Source: Variovorax sp. OV700 (lineage in GTDB: Bacteria; Pseudomonadota; Gammaproteobacteria; Burkholderiales; Burkholderiaceae_C). Taken from it: DNA of 64,000 nt. Below, in pieces: positions 16,428 to 29,280 of this stretch. A program made the translations under genes and the position numbers. A model generated the notes under the pieces. The model had not been told where the DNA came from and did not search any database. It was given only the letters and a program-made list of their open reading frames with translations. The stretch is from NCBI RefSeq assembly GCF_900099805.1, contig NZ_FNDR01000005.1, positions 62,001 to 126,000 on the forward strand, in the 5' to 3' direction. Position 1 is the first letter of the stretch, and each line of letters opens with the position of its first letter.

Positions 16428-17044
16428 GCGCGCGCAGCCCCGGGCATGCGCGTGCGCCATGCAAGAAAGCCGGCCACGCTGAGCACAGCAAACACGGCGT
16501 AGAGGCCGACCGTGAGCCACAGGCCCTTGTGGATGAACAGGCCTACGCTCACGATGTTCACCGCCAGCCACACGAGCCAGTTCTCGATGAATTTGCGCCC
16601 GAGCAGGAACTGGCCGACGAGGCTGAGCCCGGTCGAGAACCCGTCCCACCAGGGCACGTCGGTGTCTGTAAAACGGTGCAGGAAGAGCGCGACCGCGGGC
16701 CACGCCAGTGCGCAGGCCGCCAGCGAAAACGCGATGCCGCGCGGCGGCAGCCGGCTGACCCGCAATGCACTGCCATCGGCGCGATGGCCCCGCAGCCACT
16801 GAAACCAGCCCCAGCTCGCGACGATCGCGAAAAACACCTGGAGCGAGGCGTCGCCATAGATGCGTGCCTGTGCGAACACAGCCACGTAGAGCAGCGAACT
16901 GACGATCGCGAGCGGCCAGCCCCAATGGACTTCGCGCATGTTGCAGCCGACCATCGCAAGCGCCAGCACGGCGGCCACGAGTTCGAGCCAGCTGACCGGT
17001 GAGCCCCAGAGCGCGAAGGCGGGGGCCGAGAAGAACTCGGGCAT
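16424..17044 (-). CDS. pnuC: Nicotinamide riboside transporter PnuC
   Basis: 206 residues with about seven transmembrane segments. Family signatures are SWGWFQWLRG in the central helix and KFIENWLVWLAVNI near the C-terminus, which carry the substrate-binding Trp and Asn residues. PnuC moves nicotinamide riboside by facilitated diffusion, and uptake depends on phosphorylation inside, here presumably by the overlapping kinase gene. The gene is preceded by a GC-rich intergenic repeat and ftsB; no NAD riboswitch or NrtR-like palindrome is evident in the 114 bp upstream. Confidence 0.93.
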   Translation of the reverse strand: MPEFFSAPAFALWGSPVSWLELVAAVLALAMVGCNMREVHWGWPLAIVSSLLYVAVFAQARIYGDASLQVFFAIVASWGWFQWLRGHRADGSALRVSRLPPRGIAFSLAACALAWPAVALFLHRFTDTDVPWWDGFSTGLSLVGQFLLGRKFIENWLVWLAVNIVSVGLFIHKGLWLTVGLYAVFAVLSVAGFLAWRTRMPGAARA

Positions 17045-17054
17045 CAGGGCGTCA

Positions 17055-17154
17055 GGTGCCGAGTGTGGGAGTATCGAGCGCCGCCGGGCCGCCCCAAGGC
17101 GCGAGCGGCCCCCTCGGGGGGCAGCGAGGACACGCAGTGCCGAGCGTGGGGGCC
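17055..17154. repeat. GC-rich intergenic repeat with direct-repeat ends
   Basis: GTGCCGAGTGTGGGA (17056-17070) and GTGCCGAGCGTGGGG (17137-17151) are near-identical direct repeats flanking a GC-rich segment with a hairpin (GCCCCCTCGGGGGGC, about 17108-17122). I associate elements of this type with intergenic DNA of Comamonadaceae. It fills the space between ftsB and pnuC and may end or stabilise the ftsB-end transcript. Confidence 0.6.
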
Positions 17155-17158
17155 ATAT

Positions 17159-17437
17159 TCAGCGTGTGACCTGAACGAACACTTCGTTGGGCTTGACCAT
17201 GCCCAATTCTTGGCGCGCGCGCTCCTCGACCATCTCGAGGCCGACCTTGAGGTCGTTGACCTCTGAGGCCAGCCGCTCGTTGGTCACAGTGGCCTTGGCA
17301 TTGGCCTCTTTTTGCTCCGCCAGCTTGGTCTGCAGCTGCGACACGTCGCGCACGCTGCCGCGCCCGTTCCACAGCTGCCACTGCAGGATGACCAGCAGCA
17401 GCAACAGCACGATGGGTGGAACGAGGCGCGAGCGCAT
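17159..17437 (-). CDS. ftsB: Cell division protein FtsB
   Basis: 92 residues: a short cytoplasmic start, one transmembrane helix (VLLLLLVILQWQLW, about 9-24), then a periplasmic coiled coil rich in Glu/Lys/Leu heptads (about 30-75). FtsB joins FtsL and FtsQ to control septal peptidoglycan synthesis by FtsWI. A VEERARQELGMVKPNE segment near the end is characteristic of the family. It is the last gene of the pyrG-kdsA-DUF1330-eno-ftsB operon, 17 bp after eno. Confidence 0.93.
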   Translation of the reverse strand: MRSRLVPPIVLLLLLVILQWQLWNGRGSVRDVSQLQTKLAEQKEANAKATVTNERLASEVNDLKVGLEMVEERARQELGMVKPNEVFVQVTR

Positions 17438-17454
17438 GCCGCCGGCTTCGAGCG

Positions 17455-18750
<1,296 letters not shown>

Positions 18751-18763
18751 TCAATAAAACGGA

Positions 18764-19050
18764 TCACAGACCTTCGACAACGATCATGCGCATGATCGCG
18801 GCGCCCTGGCGCGAGGCGCGCGCCTTGCCGTACTCGGGCGATTCATTGAATTTCTTGGCGGCTTCGACGCTCGGGAACTTGAGGATCACGATGCGCTGGG
18901 GAGCCCAGTCGCCCTCGAGCACTTCGACCTTGCCGCCGCGCACACACACCTCGGCACCGTGCGCCTTCATGGCTTCGGTGGACCACTTCTTGTAGTCCTC
19001 GTACTGCACCGGGTTGGTGACTTCGACGTTGGCGATGATGTAGGCGCTGC

Positions 19051-19054
<4 letters not shown>
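18764..19054 (-). CDS. DUF1330 family protein
   Basis: 96 residues in a single dimeric alpha/beta-barrel (ferredoxin-like) fold typical of DUF1330: [18 protein letters not shown] at the start, [11 protein letters not shown] (about 42), [16 protein letters not shown] (about 55) and a conserved ending near [10 protein letters not shown]. No enzymatic role is established. Its ATG overlaps the kdsA stop by 4 bp, so translation is coupled inside an essential operon (pyrG-kdsA before it, eno-ftsB after it). Confidence 0.9.
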
Positions 19055-23416
<4,362 letters not shown>

Positions 23417-23418
23417 AA

Positions 23419-23865
23419 GTGAAAGTAGACGTTCGTATCCTCGATCCACGCATGGTGGATCAATTGCCCGCCTATGCCACCCCCGGCAGCGCAGGGCTCG
23501 ATCTCAGGGCCTGCCTCGATGCACCCATCACGCTGGAGCCCAATGCCTGGCAGCTCGTGGGCACCGGCATCGCGATCCACTTGGCCGACGCTGGCTATGC
23601 GGCGCTGATCCTTCCGCGCTCCGGCCTGGGTCACAAGCACGGCATCGTGCTGGGCAACCTCGTGGGCCTGATCGACAGCGACTACCAGGGCGAACTGAAG
23701 ATCAGCGCATGGAACCGCAGCGACACGCCGTTCGTGCTCCAGCCGATGGAGCGGCTGGCGCAGCTCGTGATCGTGCCCGTGGTGCAGGCGGAGTTTCGCG
23801 TGGTCACAGAATTTGCAGCTTCGCAACGTGGCGAAGGCGGCTACGGGTCCACCGGCAAGCACTGA
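23419..23865 (+). CDS. dut: Deoxyuridine 5'-triphosphate nucleotidohydrolase
   Basis: 148 residues from the GTG at 23419, just after the preceding stop; this gives the normal N-terminus KVDVRILD. dUTPase hydrolyses dUTP to dUMP and pyrophosphate, keeping uracil out of DNA and feeding thymidylate synthesis. All five trimeric-dUTPase motifs are visible: [34 protein letters not shown] with the catalytic Asp, [10 protein letters not shown], and the C-terminal arm [10 protein letters not shown]. It is the third gene of the coaBC operon. Confidence 0.96.
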   Translation: MKVDVRILDPRMVDQLPAYATPGSAGLDLRACLDAPITLEPNAWQLVGTGIAIHLADAGYAALILPRSGLGHKHGIVLGNLVGLIDSDYQGELKISAWNRSDTPFVLQPMERLAQLVIVPVVQAEFRVVTEFAASQRGEGGYGSTGKH

Positions 23866-23983
23866 CCTCGTCTTCGCGTATCGGGCCGGTAAAGATCGGA
23901 ACCGTCAGTTCGCGGCCCGCTCCTACGTTTCGGTGTGTGTCAGGCGTCATCCCTCTTGCGAGAAAGGCGTTAGACACAGGCTT

Positions 23984-24001
23984 GGTGCATTCGAATGCAC
24001 C
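23984..24001. promoter_or_regulatory. Perfect 18-bp palindrome upstream of a glycine-zipper lipoprotein gene
   Basis: GGTGCATTCGAATGCACC, 23 bp before the ATG at 24025. Its two-fold symmetry without a loop is more like a dimeric protein-binding site than a terminator, and no T-tract follows. The regulator is unknown. Confidence 0.5.
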
Positions 24002-24024
24002 CATTAATTCGAGGAGCCCTCAAC

Positions 24025-24525
24025 ATGAAAATTTCAATGCGCTTCGTTTCCATCGGCGCTTCCGCGCTGGCGATTGCCACGCTCACGGCCTGCGTCGCTC
24101 CCGCGCCGGTCTACCAGACCACACGTTACCCCTACCAGGCGCCGCCACAGGCCGTTCCGTACCAGGAGGCGGCGTATGTCGAATATGGCCACGTGGCCAA
24201 TATCGAAGTGCTGCGCAGCGAGACCGGTGGCACCGGCACCACCGGCGGTGGTGCCGTGGCGGGTGGGGTCGTGGGCGGCGTGGTGGGCAACCAGTTCGGG
24301 CACGGCAGCGGCCGCGCCGCGGCAACCGCCCTGGGCATCGTGGGTGGTGCACTGCTGGGCAACACCATCGAGGCTCAGCGCAACGGCCCCCGCGCCTACG
24401 AGAGCTATCGCATCTCTGTGCAGACCGACCGCGGCGGCTACCGCGCCTTCGACGTGCAGAACCCGGGCGACCTGCGCATTGGTGACCGCGTGCGCATCGA
24501 CAACGGGCAGATCTCGCGCATGTAA
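24025..24525 (+). CDS. Glycine-zipper 2TM lipoprotein
   Basis: 166 residues with a GAGGAG Shine-Dalgarno sequence 8 bp upstream. A lipoprotein signal ends at LTAC. After a Tyr/Pro/Gln-rich stretch comes a glycine zipper (about 70-115: AVAGGVVGGVVGNQFG, then ALGIVGGALLGN), as in the Rick_17kDa_Anti/SlyB-like family. The C-terminal 45 residues form a small beta domain (SYRISVQTDRGGYRAFDV, then GDRVRIDNGQI). It should sit in the outer membrane, with a structural or envelope-integrity role. A palindrome lies upstream and a strong terminator follows. Confidence 0.88.
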   Translation: MKISMRFVSIGASALAIATLTACVAPAPVYQTTRYPYQAPPQAVPYQEAAYVEYGHVANIEVLRSETGGTGTTGGGAVAGGVVGGVVGNQFGHGSGRAAATALGIVGGALLGNTIEAQRNGPRAYESYRISVQTDRGGYRAFDVQNPGDLRIGDRVRIDNGQISRM

Positions 24526-24551
24526 TCTGCCCACGGGCAGCTATCGCAAGC

Positions 24552-24586
24552 AACAAAAAGCCGGGCAGTCTGCCCGGCTTTTTGTT
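24552..24586. terminator. Bidirectional rho-independent terminator
   Basis: A perfect 16-bp stem (AACAAAAAGCCGGGCA and its complement) around a 3-nt loop, with T-rich flanks on both strands. It separates the convergent glycine-zipper lipoprotein and FKBP-type PPIase genes. Confidence 0.93.
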
Positions 24587-24616
24587 GTTGGCTGTCGCGG
24601 TATGCCCGCCTTTCGG

Positions 24617-25141
24617 TCAGTGCAGCAGATCGTTGCCCGGCGCCGTTGGAGGCACCTTGAAAAAGGCCGTGCCCGCCGTGCCGCTGCCGACTTCTTCTTC
24701 CGTGGCCTCGCGTACCGAGCGCACCGTGATGTCGAGCCGGATCGCAATGCCCGCGAGCGGATGGTTGCCGTCGAGCACCAGGTGCTCCGGGTAGATTTCG
24801 GCCACGGTGTAGATCACGTCCTTGGGCATGGCGTCGCTCACGCCCTTGGGCAGTGCGGCGCCGTCGAAGGTCATGCCTTCCTCGGTGCCTTCGGGAAACA
24901 GCGAGCGCGGCTCAAGAAAGAGCAGCTGGTCGTTGAAGTCGCCGAAGCCCTGCTCGGGCTCGAGCTGCAGCTGTACCCGGGCGCCGGGCTCGTGGCCCTG
25001 CAGGGCAGCTTCGATCACGTCGAAGAGGTCATCGCCCCCGACCATGAATTCCACCGGTTCGTCGAGCACGTCCAACACTTCGCCCAGAGTGTCTTTCATC
25101 GTCCAGGTCAGGCCGACCACGCATTGTTCAGAGATTTCCAT
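24617..25141 (-). CDS. FKBP-type peptidyl-prolyl isomerase, SlyD-like
   Basis: 174 residues, cytoplasmic (no signal peptide). It shows the SlyD layout: an FKBP domain split by an insert-in-flap chaperone domain, with VVGLTWTMKD at the start, GHEPGARVQLQLEPEQGFGD (about 50-70) and VLDGNHPLAGIAIRLDITV (about 122-140), the DGNHPLAG being a hallmark. It lacks the His-rich metal-binding tail of enteric SlyD. Such proteins isomerise X-Pro bonds and chaperone client proteins. The gene diverges from the roxA-like gene with only 14 bp between start codons. Confidence 0.92.
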   Translation of the reverse strand: MEISEQCVVGLTWTMKDTLGEVLDVLDEPVEFMVGGDDLFDVIEAALQGHEPGARVQLQLEPEQGFGDFNDQLLFLEPRSLFPEGTEEGMTFDGAALPKGVSDAMPKDVIYTVAEIYPEHLVLDGNHPLAGIAIRLDITVRSVREATEEEVGSGTAGTAFFKVPPTAPGNDLLH

Positions 25142-25155
25142 TGCAGAATTCTCCC
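25142..25155. promoter_or_regulatory. 14-bp divergent intergenic region with two -10-like hexamers
   Basis: The whole spacer is TGCAGAATTCTCCC. On the plus strand CAGAAT ends 6 bp before the roxA-like ATG; on the minus strand GAGAAT ends 6 bp before the PPIase ATG. They share the palindrome AGAATTCT. The -35 regions must lie inside the opposing coding sequences. Confidence 0.45.
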
Positions 25156-26298
25156 ATGGAGACTACACAACCGCTGCCGTTGCTCGGCGGCCTGAGCGCC
25201 GCGCAGTTCATGCGGCAGTATTGGCAGAAAAAACCGTTGCTGGTGCGCCAGGCCATTCCCGCCATGGTGCCACCGATCGAGCGCGGCGCGCTGTTTGCCC
25301 TGGCCGAGCGTGAAGACGTGGAATCGCGCCTTATCCGCCAAGGCAAGGCCGGCTGGACGCTCAGGCACGGGCCGCTTGCGCGGCGTGCGCTGCCGCCGCT
25401 GAAGCAGCCCGCATGGACGCTGCTGGTGCAGGGCGTCGACCTGCATCACGACGGCGTGCATGCATTGCTGCAGCAGTTCCGCTTTCTGCCCGACGCACGG
25501 CTGGACGACCTGATGATCAGCTACGCGAGCGACCAGGGCGGCGTGGGCGCGCATTTCGACAGCTACGACGTGTTTCTGCTGCAGGCGCAGGGCACGCGGC
25601 GCTGGTCGATCGGCAAGCAGAGCGACCTGCGCCTGCAGCAAGGCGTGCCGCTCAAGATCCTCGAGCATTTCGAGCCCGAGCAAAGCTTTGTGCTGGAGCC
25701 AGGCGACATGCTCTATCTGCCGCCGCGCTATGCGCACGACGGCGTGGCGGTCGGCGACGACTGCATGACCTGCTCCATCGGCCTGCGGTCGTCCGCGGCG
25801 GGCGAGCTTGGCGCCGATCTGCTGGCGCGCATGGCGCAGGCCTATTCGGAGGCGCTCGAAGATGCGGGCCCGGCCGAGCTGGCGCGCTATCGCGATCCGT
25901 CGCAGCCCGCGGTCGATGCGCCAGCCGCCATGCCGGCCGCGCTGCAGGTCTTCGCGCGCAAGGCCGTCGAAGCCGCACTGCGCGACCCCGACGCGATCGA
26001 CCGCGCACTGGGCGAATCGCTCACGGAGCCCAAGGCCAACGTCTGGTTCGACGAAGGCGCCGAAGCGCCGGACGGGTTGAACCAGGTGGTGCTCGACCGC
26101 CGCACGCGCATGCTTTACGACGCACGGCACCTGTACATCAACGGCGAGAGCTTTCGCGCCGGCGGAGCCGATGCAACGCTGATGCGGCGGCTGGCCGACC
26201 GGCGCGCGCTCGGCCCTCGCGAACTGGCGCGCGCGAGCGAGGGTGCGCTGGCGCTCTTGGCCGAGTGGTGCGAAGCGGGGTGGGTTCATGCAGGGTGA
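25156..26298 (+). CDS. roxA: JmjC/cupin 2-oxoglutarate oxygenase, RoxA (YcfD)-like ribosomal protein hydroxylase
   Basis: 380 residues from the ATG at 25156. The 2OG/Fe(II) oxygenase core carries HxD in GAHFDSYDVFLLQ (about 134-136) and the distal His in PPRYAHDGVA (about 196). LSAAQFMRQYWQKKPLLVRQA at the start and the C-terminal winged-helix-like dimer region match YcfD/RoxA, which hydroxylates an arginine of ribosomal protein L16. The exact substrate is inferred from the family. It overlaps the following gene by 11 bp and diverges from the PPIase gene. Confidence 0.9.
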   Translation: METTQPLPLLGGLSAAQFMRQYWQKKPLLVRQAIPAMVPPIERGALFALAEREDVESRLIRQGKAGWTLRHGPLARRALPPLKQPAWTLLVQGVDLHHDGVHALLQQFRFLPDARLDDLMISYASDQGGVGAHFDSYDVFLLQAQGTRRWSIGKQSDLRLQQGVPLKILEHFEPEQSFVLEPGDMLYLPPRYAHDGVAVGDDCMTCSIGLRSSAAGELGADLLARMAQAYSEALEDAGPAELARYRDPSQPAVDAPAAMPAALQVFARKAVEAALRDPDAIDRALGESLTEPKANVWFDEGAEAPDGLNQVVLDRRTRMLYDARHLYINGESFRAGGADATLMRRLADRRALGPRELARASEGALALLAEWCEAGWVHAG

Positions 26299-26803
26299 GA
26301 CGCCCGCGCCTTCGGAACCGTCCTTGCCCGAAGGACGGTTCGATGGCCGCGAGGCCTTCGAGGGCATCGTGCGCGCTGCGCTCGAGAACGCGTCGCGGCA
26401 GGGCTGGAGGGAACTGGTTCTCAGCGACCCCGACTTTGCCGATTGGCCGCTCGGCGAGCGGGCCAGCATCCAGGCGCTGCAGGCCTGGTCGGCCAGCGGC
26501 CGCCGTTTTGTTCTGCTGGCGCAGCGCTTCGACGTCATCGAACGTGCCCACACGCGGCTGGTGCCGTGGCGGCGCATGTGGGACCACATCATCGAATGCA
26601 GGGCGGTCCGGCCGGAGGCGGGGAGCCCCGCGGTGCCCAGTGCCATCTGGACCCCGGATTGGTTCGCGCACCGGCACGATCCCGAACGTAGCCGCGGCGT
26701 GTGCGGCTTCGATCCGCGTGCGCGGCGCGAACTTCGAGAAACAATTGATGAGTTGTGGAGGGCAGGGCGGCCCGCATTTCCGGCATCGACGCTGGGCTTG
26801 TAA
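26288..26803 (+). CDS. Protein of unknown function coupled to the roxA-like gene
   Basis: 171 residues from the ATG at 26288, which overlaps the roxA-like stop by 11 bp. It is soluble, Trp- and Arg-rich, with no signal peptide or membrane segment. Recognisable landmarks are LVLSDPDFADWPLGE, RRFVLLAQRFDVIERAH and the paired aromatic run VPWRRMWDHIIECRA, but I cannot place it in a named family. The 11-bp overlap argues for joint expression and possibly a role next to ribosomal hydroxylation. Confidence 0.75.
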   Translation: MQGETPAPSEPSLPEGRFDGREAFEGIVRAALENASRQGWRELVLSDPDFADWPLGERASIQALQAWSASGRRFVLLAQRFDVIERAHTRLVPWRRMWDHIIECRAVRPEAGSPAVPSAIWTPDWFAHRHDPERSRGVCGFDPRARRELRETIDELWRAGRPAFPASTLGL

Positions 26804-26854
26804 GCCAATGCCGCGAAAGAGGCTGCGAGACATAAACGGGCAGTGATGCGGGTC

Positions 26855-26860
26855 TAGAAT
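26855..26860 (+). promoter_or_regulatory. Candidate -10 element of a small lipoprotein gene
   Basis: TAGAAT with ATAAAC 17 bp upstream as a weak -35. It predicts a leader of about 30 nt that contains the AAAGGAG Shine-Dalgarno sequence before the ATG at 26897. Confidence 0.45.
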
Positions 26861-26896
26861 TTTTTCGTTTAGATATCCATTGCCAAAGGAGTTTCC

Positions 26897-27163
26897 ATGA
26901 AGAAGTCGTCTTCCGTCCTGCTCGCCTCGTTGATCGCCGCTGCCGCACTCGTGGCTTGCGGAAAGAAAGAGGAAGTCGCGCCGGTCGTTGTGACCCCTCC
27001 GCCCGCTCCGGTGACCGAGCCTGCGCCTCCGGCGGTTGTGGTGACACCGGCGCCGTCGACCGGTTCCGCGGCCACGGCGCCTTCGCCGGCGGCCTCATCG
27101 GCCCTGGACGCGGCCAATGCGGCGACCGAGGCTGCCAAGAAGAACGAAGCGCCCAAGCAGTAA
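26897..27163 (+). CDS. Small Pro/Ala-rich lipoprotein
   Basis: 88 residues with a strong AAAGGAG Shine-Dalgarno sequence. The signal peptide ends in a lipobox (LVAC), followed by a short charged GKKEE and then a low-complexity Pro/Val/Thr/Ala tract and an Ala-rich end. No folded domain is evident. It could be an envelope spacer or toxin-antidote-like entericidin relative; length and composition do not decide. A terminator follows at 27196-27225, so it is probably monocistronic. Confidence 0.8.
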   Translation: MKKSSSVLLASLIAAAALVACGKKEEVAPVVVTPPPAPVTEPAPPAVVVTPAPSTGSAATAPSPAASSALDAANAATEAAKKNEAPKQ

Positions 27164-27195
27164 GCAAGCTTGGCTTGCGGCGTTTCATGCGCCGG

Positions 27196-27225
27196 GCAAA
27201 AAGCCGCCCTCGGGCGGCTTTTTGC
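27196..27225. terminator. Bidirectional rho-independent terminator
   Basis: A perfect 14-bp stem (GCAAAAAGCCGCCC with its complement) and a 2-nt loop, T-rich on both strands. It lies between the convergent lipoprotein and MBL hydrolase genes. Confidence 0.93.
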
Positions 27226-27259
27226 ATGGTGGTCGAAAGACGCGAAGCCGGCCGCGCGC

Positions 27260-28036
27260 TCAGACGTCCAGCCAGGGCGAGCCTTCCGACGCACTGGCCG
27301 TGAGCATCTCGGCCTCGTGCCCCCCAAGGGCGTCGGCCATCAGGCGCCGCACGATCTCGGGACGGTTGTTCTGTTCGCTCAAATGCGCCGCGACCACATG
27401 GCGCAGGCCGTCGTGGCGCACCGCGCGCGCAATGTCCGCGGCCGCCGTGTTCGACAGGTGGCCATGCTTGCCGCCCACGCGCAACTTGAGAAATGCCGGA
27501 TAGGCCGAGTTGGCCAGCAGCTCGCTGTCGTGGTTGAACTCGAGCAGCAGCGCGTGCACGCCGCTGAGCCTGGAAAGCACATGGGCCGTGGCATGGCCCA
27601 GGTCGGTGAGCACGCCCAGGGTCCGCGCGCCATCGGAGCAGCGCAGCTGCAGCGGCTCGCGCGCATCGTGCGGCACGGTGAAGGGCCGCACAGCGATGTT
27701 GCCGACCGCAAATTCCGTATCGTCCCGCGCGAGGTTGAGCCGGCCTTCGAAATCCCGCCCGCCCGTGGCGAGCCAGGTGCCTTCGCTCATCCAGACGGGA
27801 ATGCGGCTGCGCCGCGACAGCGAATGGGCGCAGCCGATGTGGTCGCCGTGTTCGTGGGTGACGAAGATCGCGTCGATGTCGCCAGCCGTGAGGCCCGCCT
27901 TGGCGAGCCGCAGATCGAGCTGCCGCAAGCCGAAGCCGCAGTCGATCAGGAGACGCGAGGTGCGCCCGCCGCTGGTCGCTTCGACCAGCGCGGCGTTGCC
28001 CGTGCTGCCGCTGCCGAGGCTTCGGAAGCGGAGCAT
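27260..28036 (-). CDS. MBL-fold metallo-hydrolase, YycJ/WalJ-like
   Basis: 258 residues. The N-terminal RSLGSGSTGNAALV and VTHEHGDHIG (HxHxDH metal site, about 62-67) match the YycJ/WalJ group. Further His ligands are likely in FTVPHDARE (about 120), TDLGHAT (about 147) and the C-terminal AAHLSEQNN (about 222). Members are cytoplasmic nucleases or hydrolases of uncertain substrate. It is the last gene of the minus-strand MFS-...-dapA-bamC operon, 5 bp after bamC. Confidence 0.9.
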   Translation of the reverse strand: MLRFRSLGSGSTGNAALVEATSGGRTSRLLIDCGFGLRQLDLRLAKAGLTAGDIDAIFVTHEHGDHIGCAHSLSRRSRIPVWMSEGTWLATGGRDFEGRLNLARDDTEFAVGNIAVRPFTVPHDAREPLQLRCSDGARTLGVLTDLGHATAHVLSRLSGVHALLLEFNHDSELLANSAYPAFLKLRVGGKHGHLSNTAAADIARAVRHDGLRHVVAAHLSEQNNRPEIVRRLMADALGGHEAEMLTASASEGSPWLDV

Positions 28037-28041
28037 GCGGG

Positions 28042-29133
28042 CTACTTCAGGTCGTCGGCAATGACCTGGACGATGCGCTGTGCGTTGGCCGAGGTTTCGG
28101 GCGCGCCGGATTCGTCCAGGACCGAGACGGTGGTGCTCTCGCCCTGGCCGCCCTTCACGAGAATGCGGAACTTGATCGGCGCCTCGTTCTTGCTCGAGCT
28201 GCTGAACAGCTTGCCGAAGAAGCCGGGTTCCTTCTTGTCCGGGTTGGGAGTCACGTAGCGCACGTAGTAGATGCCGGCGGTGCGGTCGCGGTCTTCCACG
28301 GTGAAGCCGGTGCGGTCGAGTGCCAGGCCCACGCGGCGCCATGCGCGGTCGAAGCCTTCGCTGATCTGCACGACCGGCTGGCCGCTCACGGTGGCGACAG
28401 TGGCGGTCTTGGTCGGCGCGGTGGTTGCGGCCAGGATCTTCGACTGCTCTTGCGAGACGCCGAGCTTGACCATCAGGCGGCGCAGGAACTCGGTTTCGAG
28501 TTCAGGGTCGCTCGGGCGGGGCTGCCACACGGTCTGATCCTGGCGGCTGTTGTTGTAGACCTCCTGCATGCCGCGGTGGCTGATGAAGATCTCGGTGCCG
28601 GTGGGCGTGCGCTCCAGGCGGGTGCGGAAGCGGTCGAGTTCGCCGGTCGAGTAGACCGAATCGACCAGCTTGCCCAGCGTGCCGCGGATGATGTCCTGCG
28701 GCAGCTTGGCGCGGTTCTCGGCCCAGTCGGTTTCCATGATGCCGAGGTTGCGCTGCTCGGTGGTCAAGAGGAAGCCGCTTTCCTGCCAGAAGTCTTTCAC
28801 CGGGTCCCAAAGCTGGTCGGGCGAGCGGTTGATGACGATCCAGCGCTGCGTGCCCGAGCGCTCCATGCGCACGTCGCCGATGTTGGCCACCGCGGTCGGA
28901 ATGCCCGGCGCGTTGGCAACGCCGGCCTGGTAGGCGTTGGCCGTGACCGCGCCGCCCGGCACCGCATAGCGGTTTTCGCGCGAAAGCTGCGAGAGGTCGG
29001 GCGGAACTTCGAGCGTCGGGGCTTTGCCGGCGCTCTTGTAGTCGATCTTGTCGCTCTCGAGGACGGAGCAGGCGGCGAGGCTGACAACGATTGCCAGCAG
29101 TGCGAATCGCGAGATGTGCGAAAGGTTCTTCAA
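28042..29133 (-). CDS. bamC: Outer-membrane protein assembly lipoprotein BamC
   Basis: 363 residues from the TTG at 29133, which has AAGGAAG just upstream and starts directly at the signal peptide (lipobox LAAC); longer in-frame starts add a non-signal segment. BamC is an accessory lipoprotein of the BAM complex that inserts beta-barrel proteins. KIDYKSAGKAPTLEVPPDLS, just after the lipidated Cys, is the conserved unstructured segment that binds BamD. Two helix-grip domains follow (about 90-200 and 235-355). dapA lies upstream, the usual dapA-bamC order. Confidence 0.92.
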   Translation of the reverse strand: MKNLSHISRFALLAIVVSLAACSVLESDKIDYKSAGKAPTLEVPPDLSQLSRENRYAVPGGAVTANAYQAGVANAPGIPTAVANIGDVRMERSGTQRWIVINRSPDQLWDPVKDFWQESGFLLTTEQRNLGIMETDWAENRAKLPQDIIRGTLGKLVDSVYSTGELDRFRTRLERTPTGTEIFISHRGMQEVYNNSRQDQTVWQPRPSDPELETEFLRRLMVKLGVSQEQSKILAATTAPTKTATVATVSGQPVVQISEGFDRAWRRVGLALDRTGFTVEDRDRTAGIYYVRYVTPNPDKKEPGFFGKLFSSSSKNEAPIKFRILVKGGQGESTTVSVLDESGAPETSANAQRIVQVIADDLK

Positions 29134-29280
29134 CGTCGTCTTCCTTGTTGGAATGGGTTCGGTCAATCTAGGGGCCGCATTGCCCGCACTCTCTGAGCAC
29201 GGTTCGGGCAAAAGGTTGCTTGACCTTGATGCGGCAGGCGAAAAAGAAGTACGGGAGGTGTATGGGAGCGGCGGACCGGC

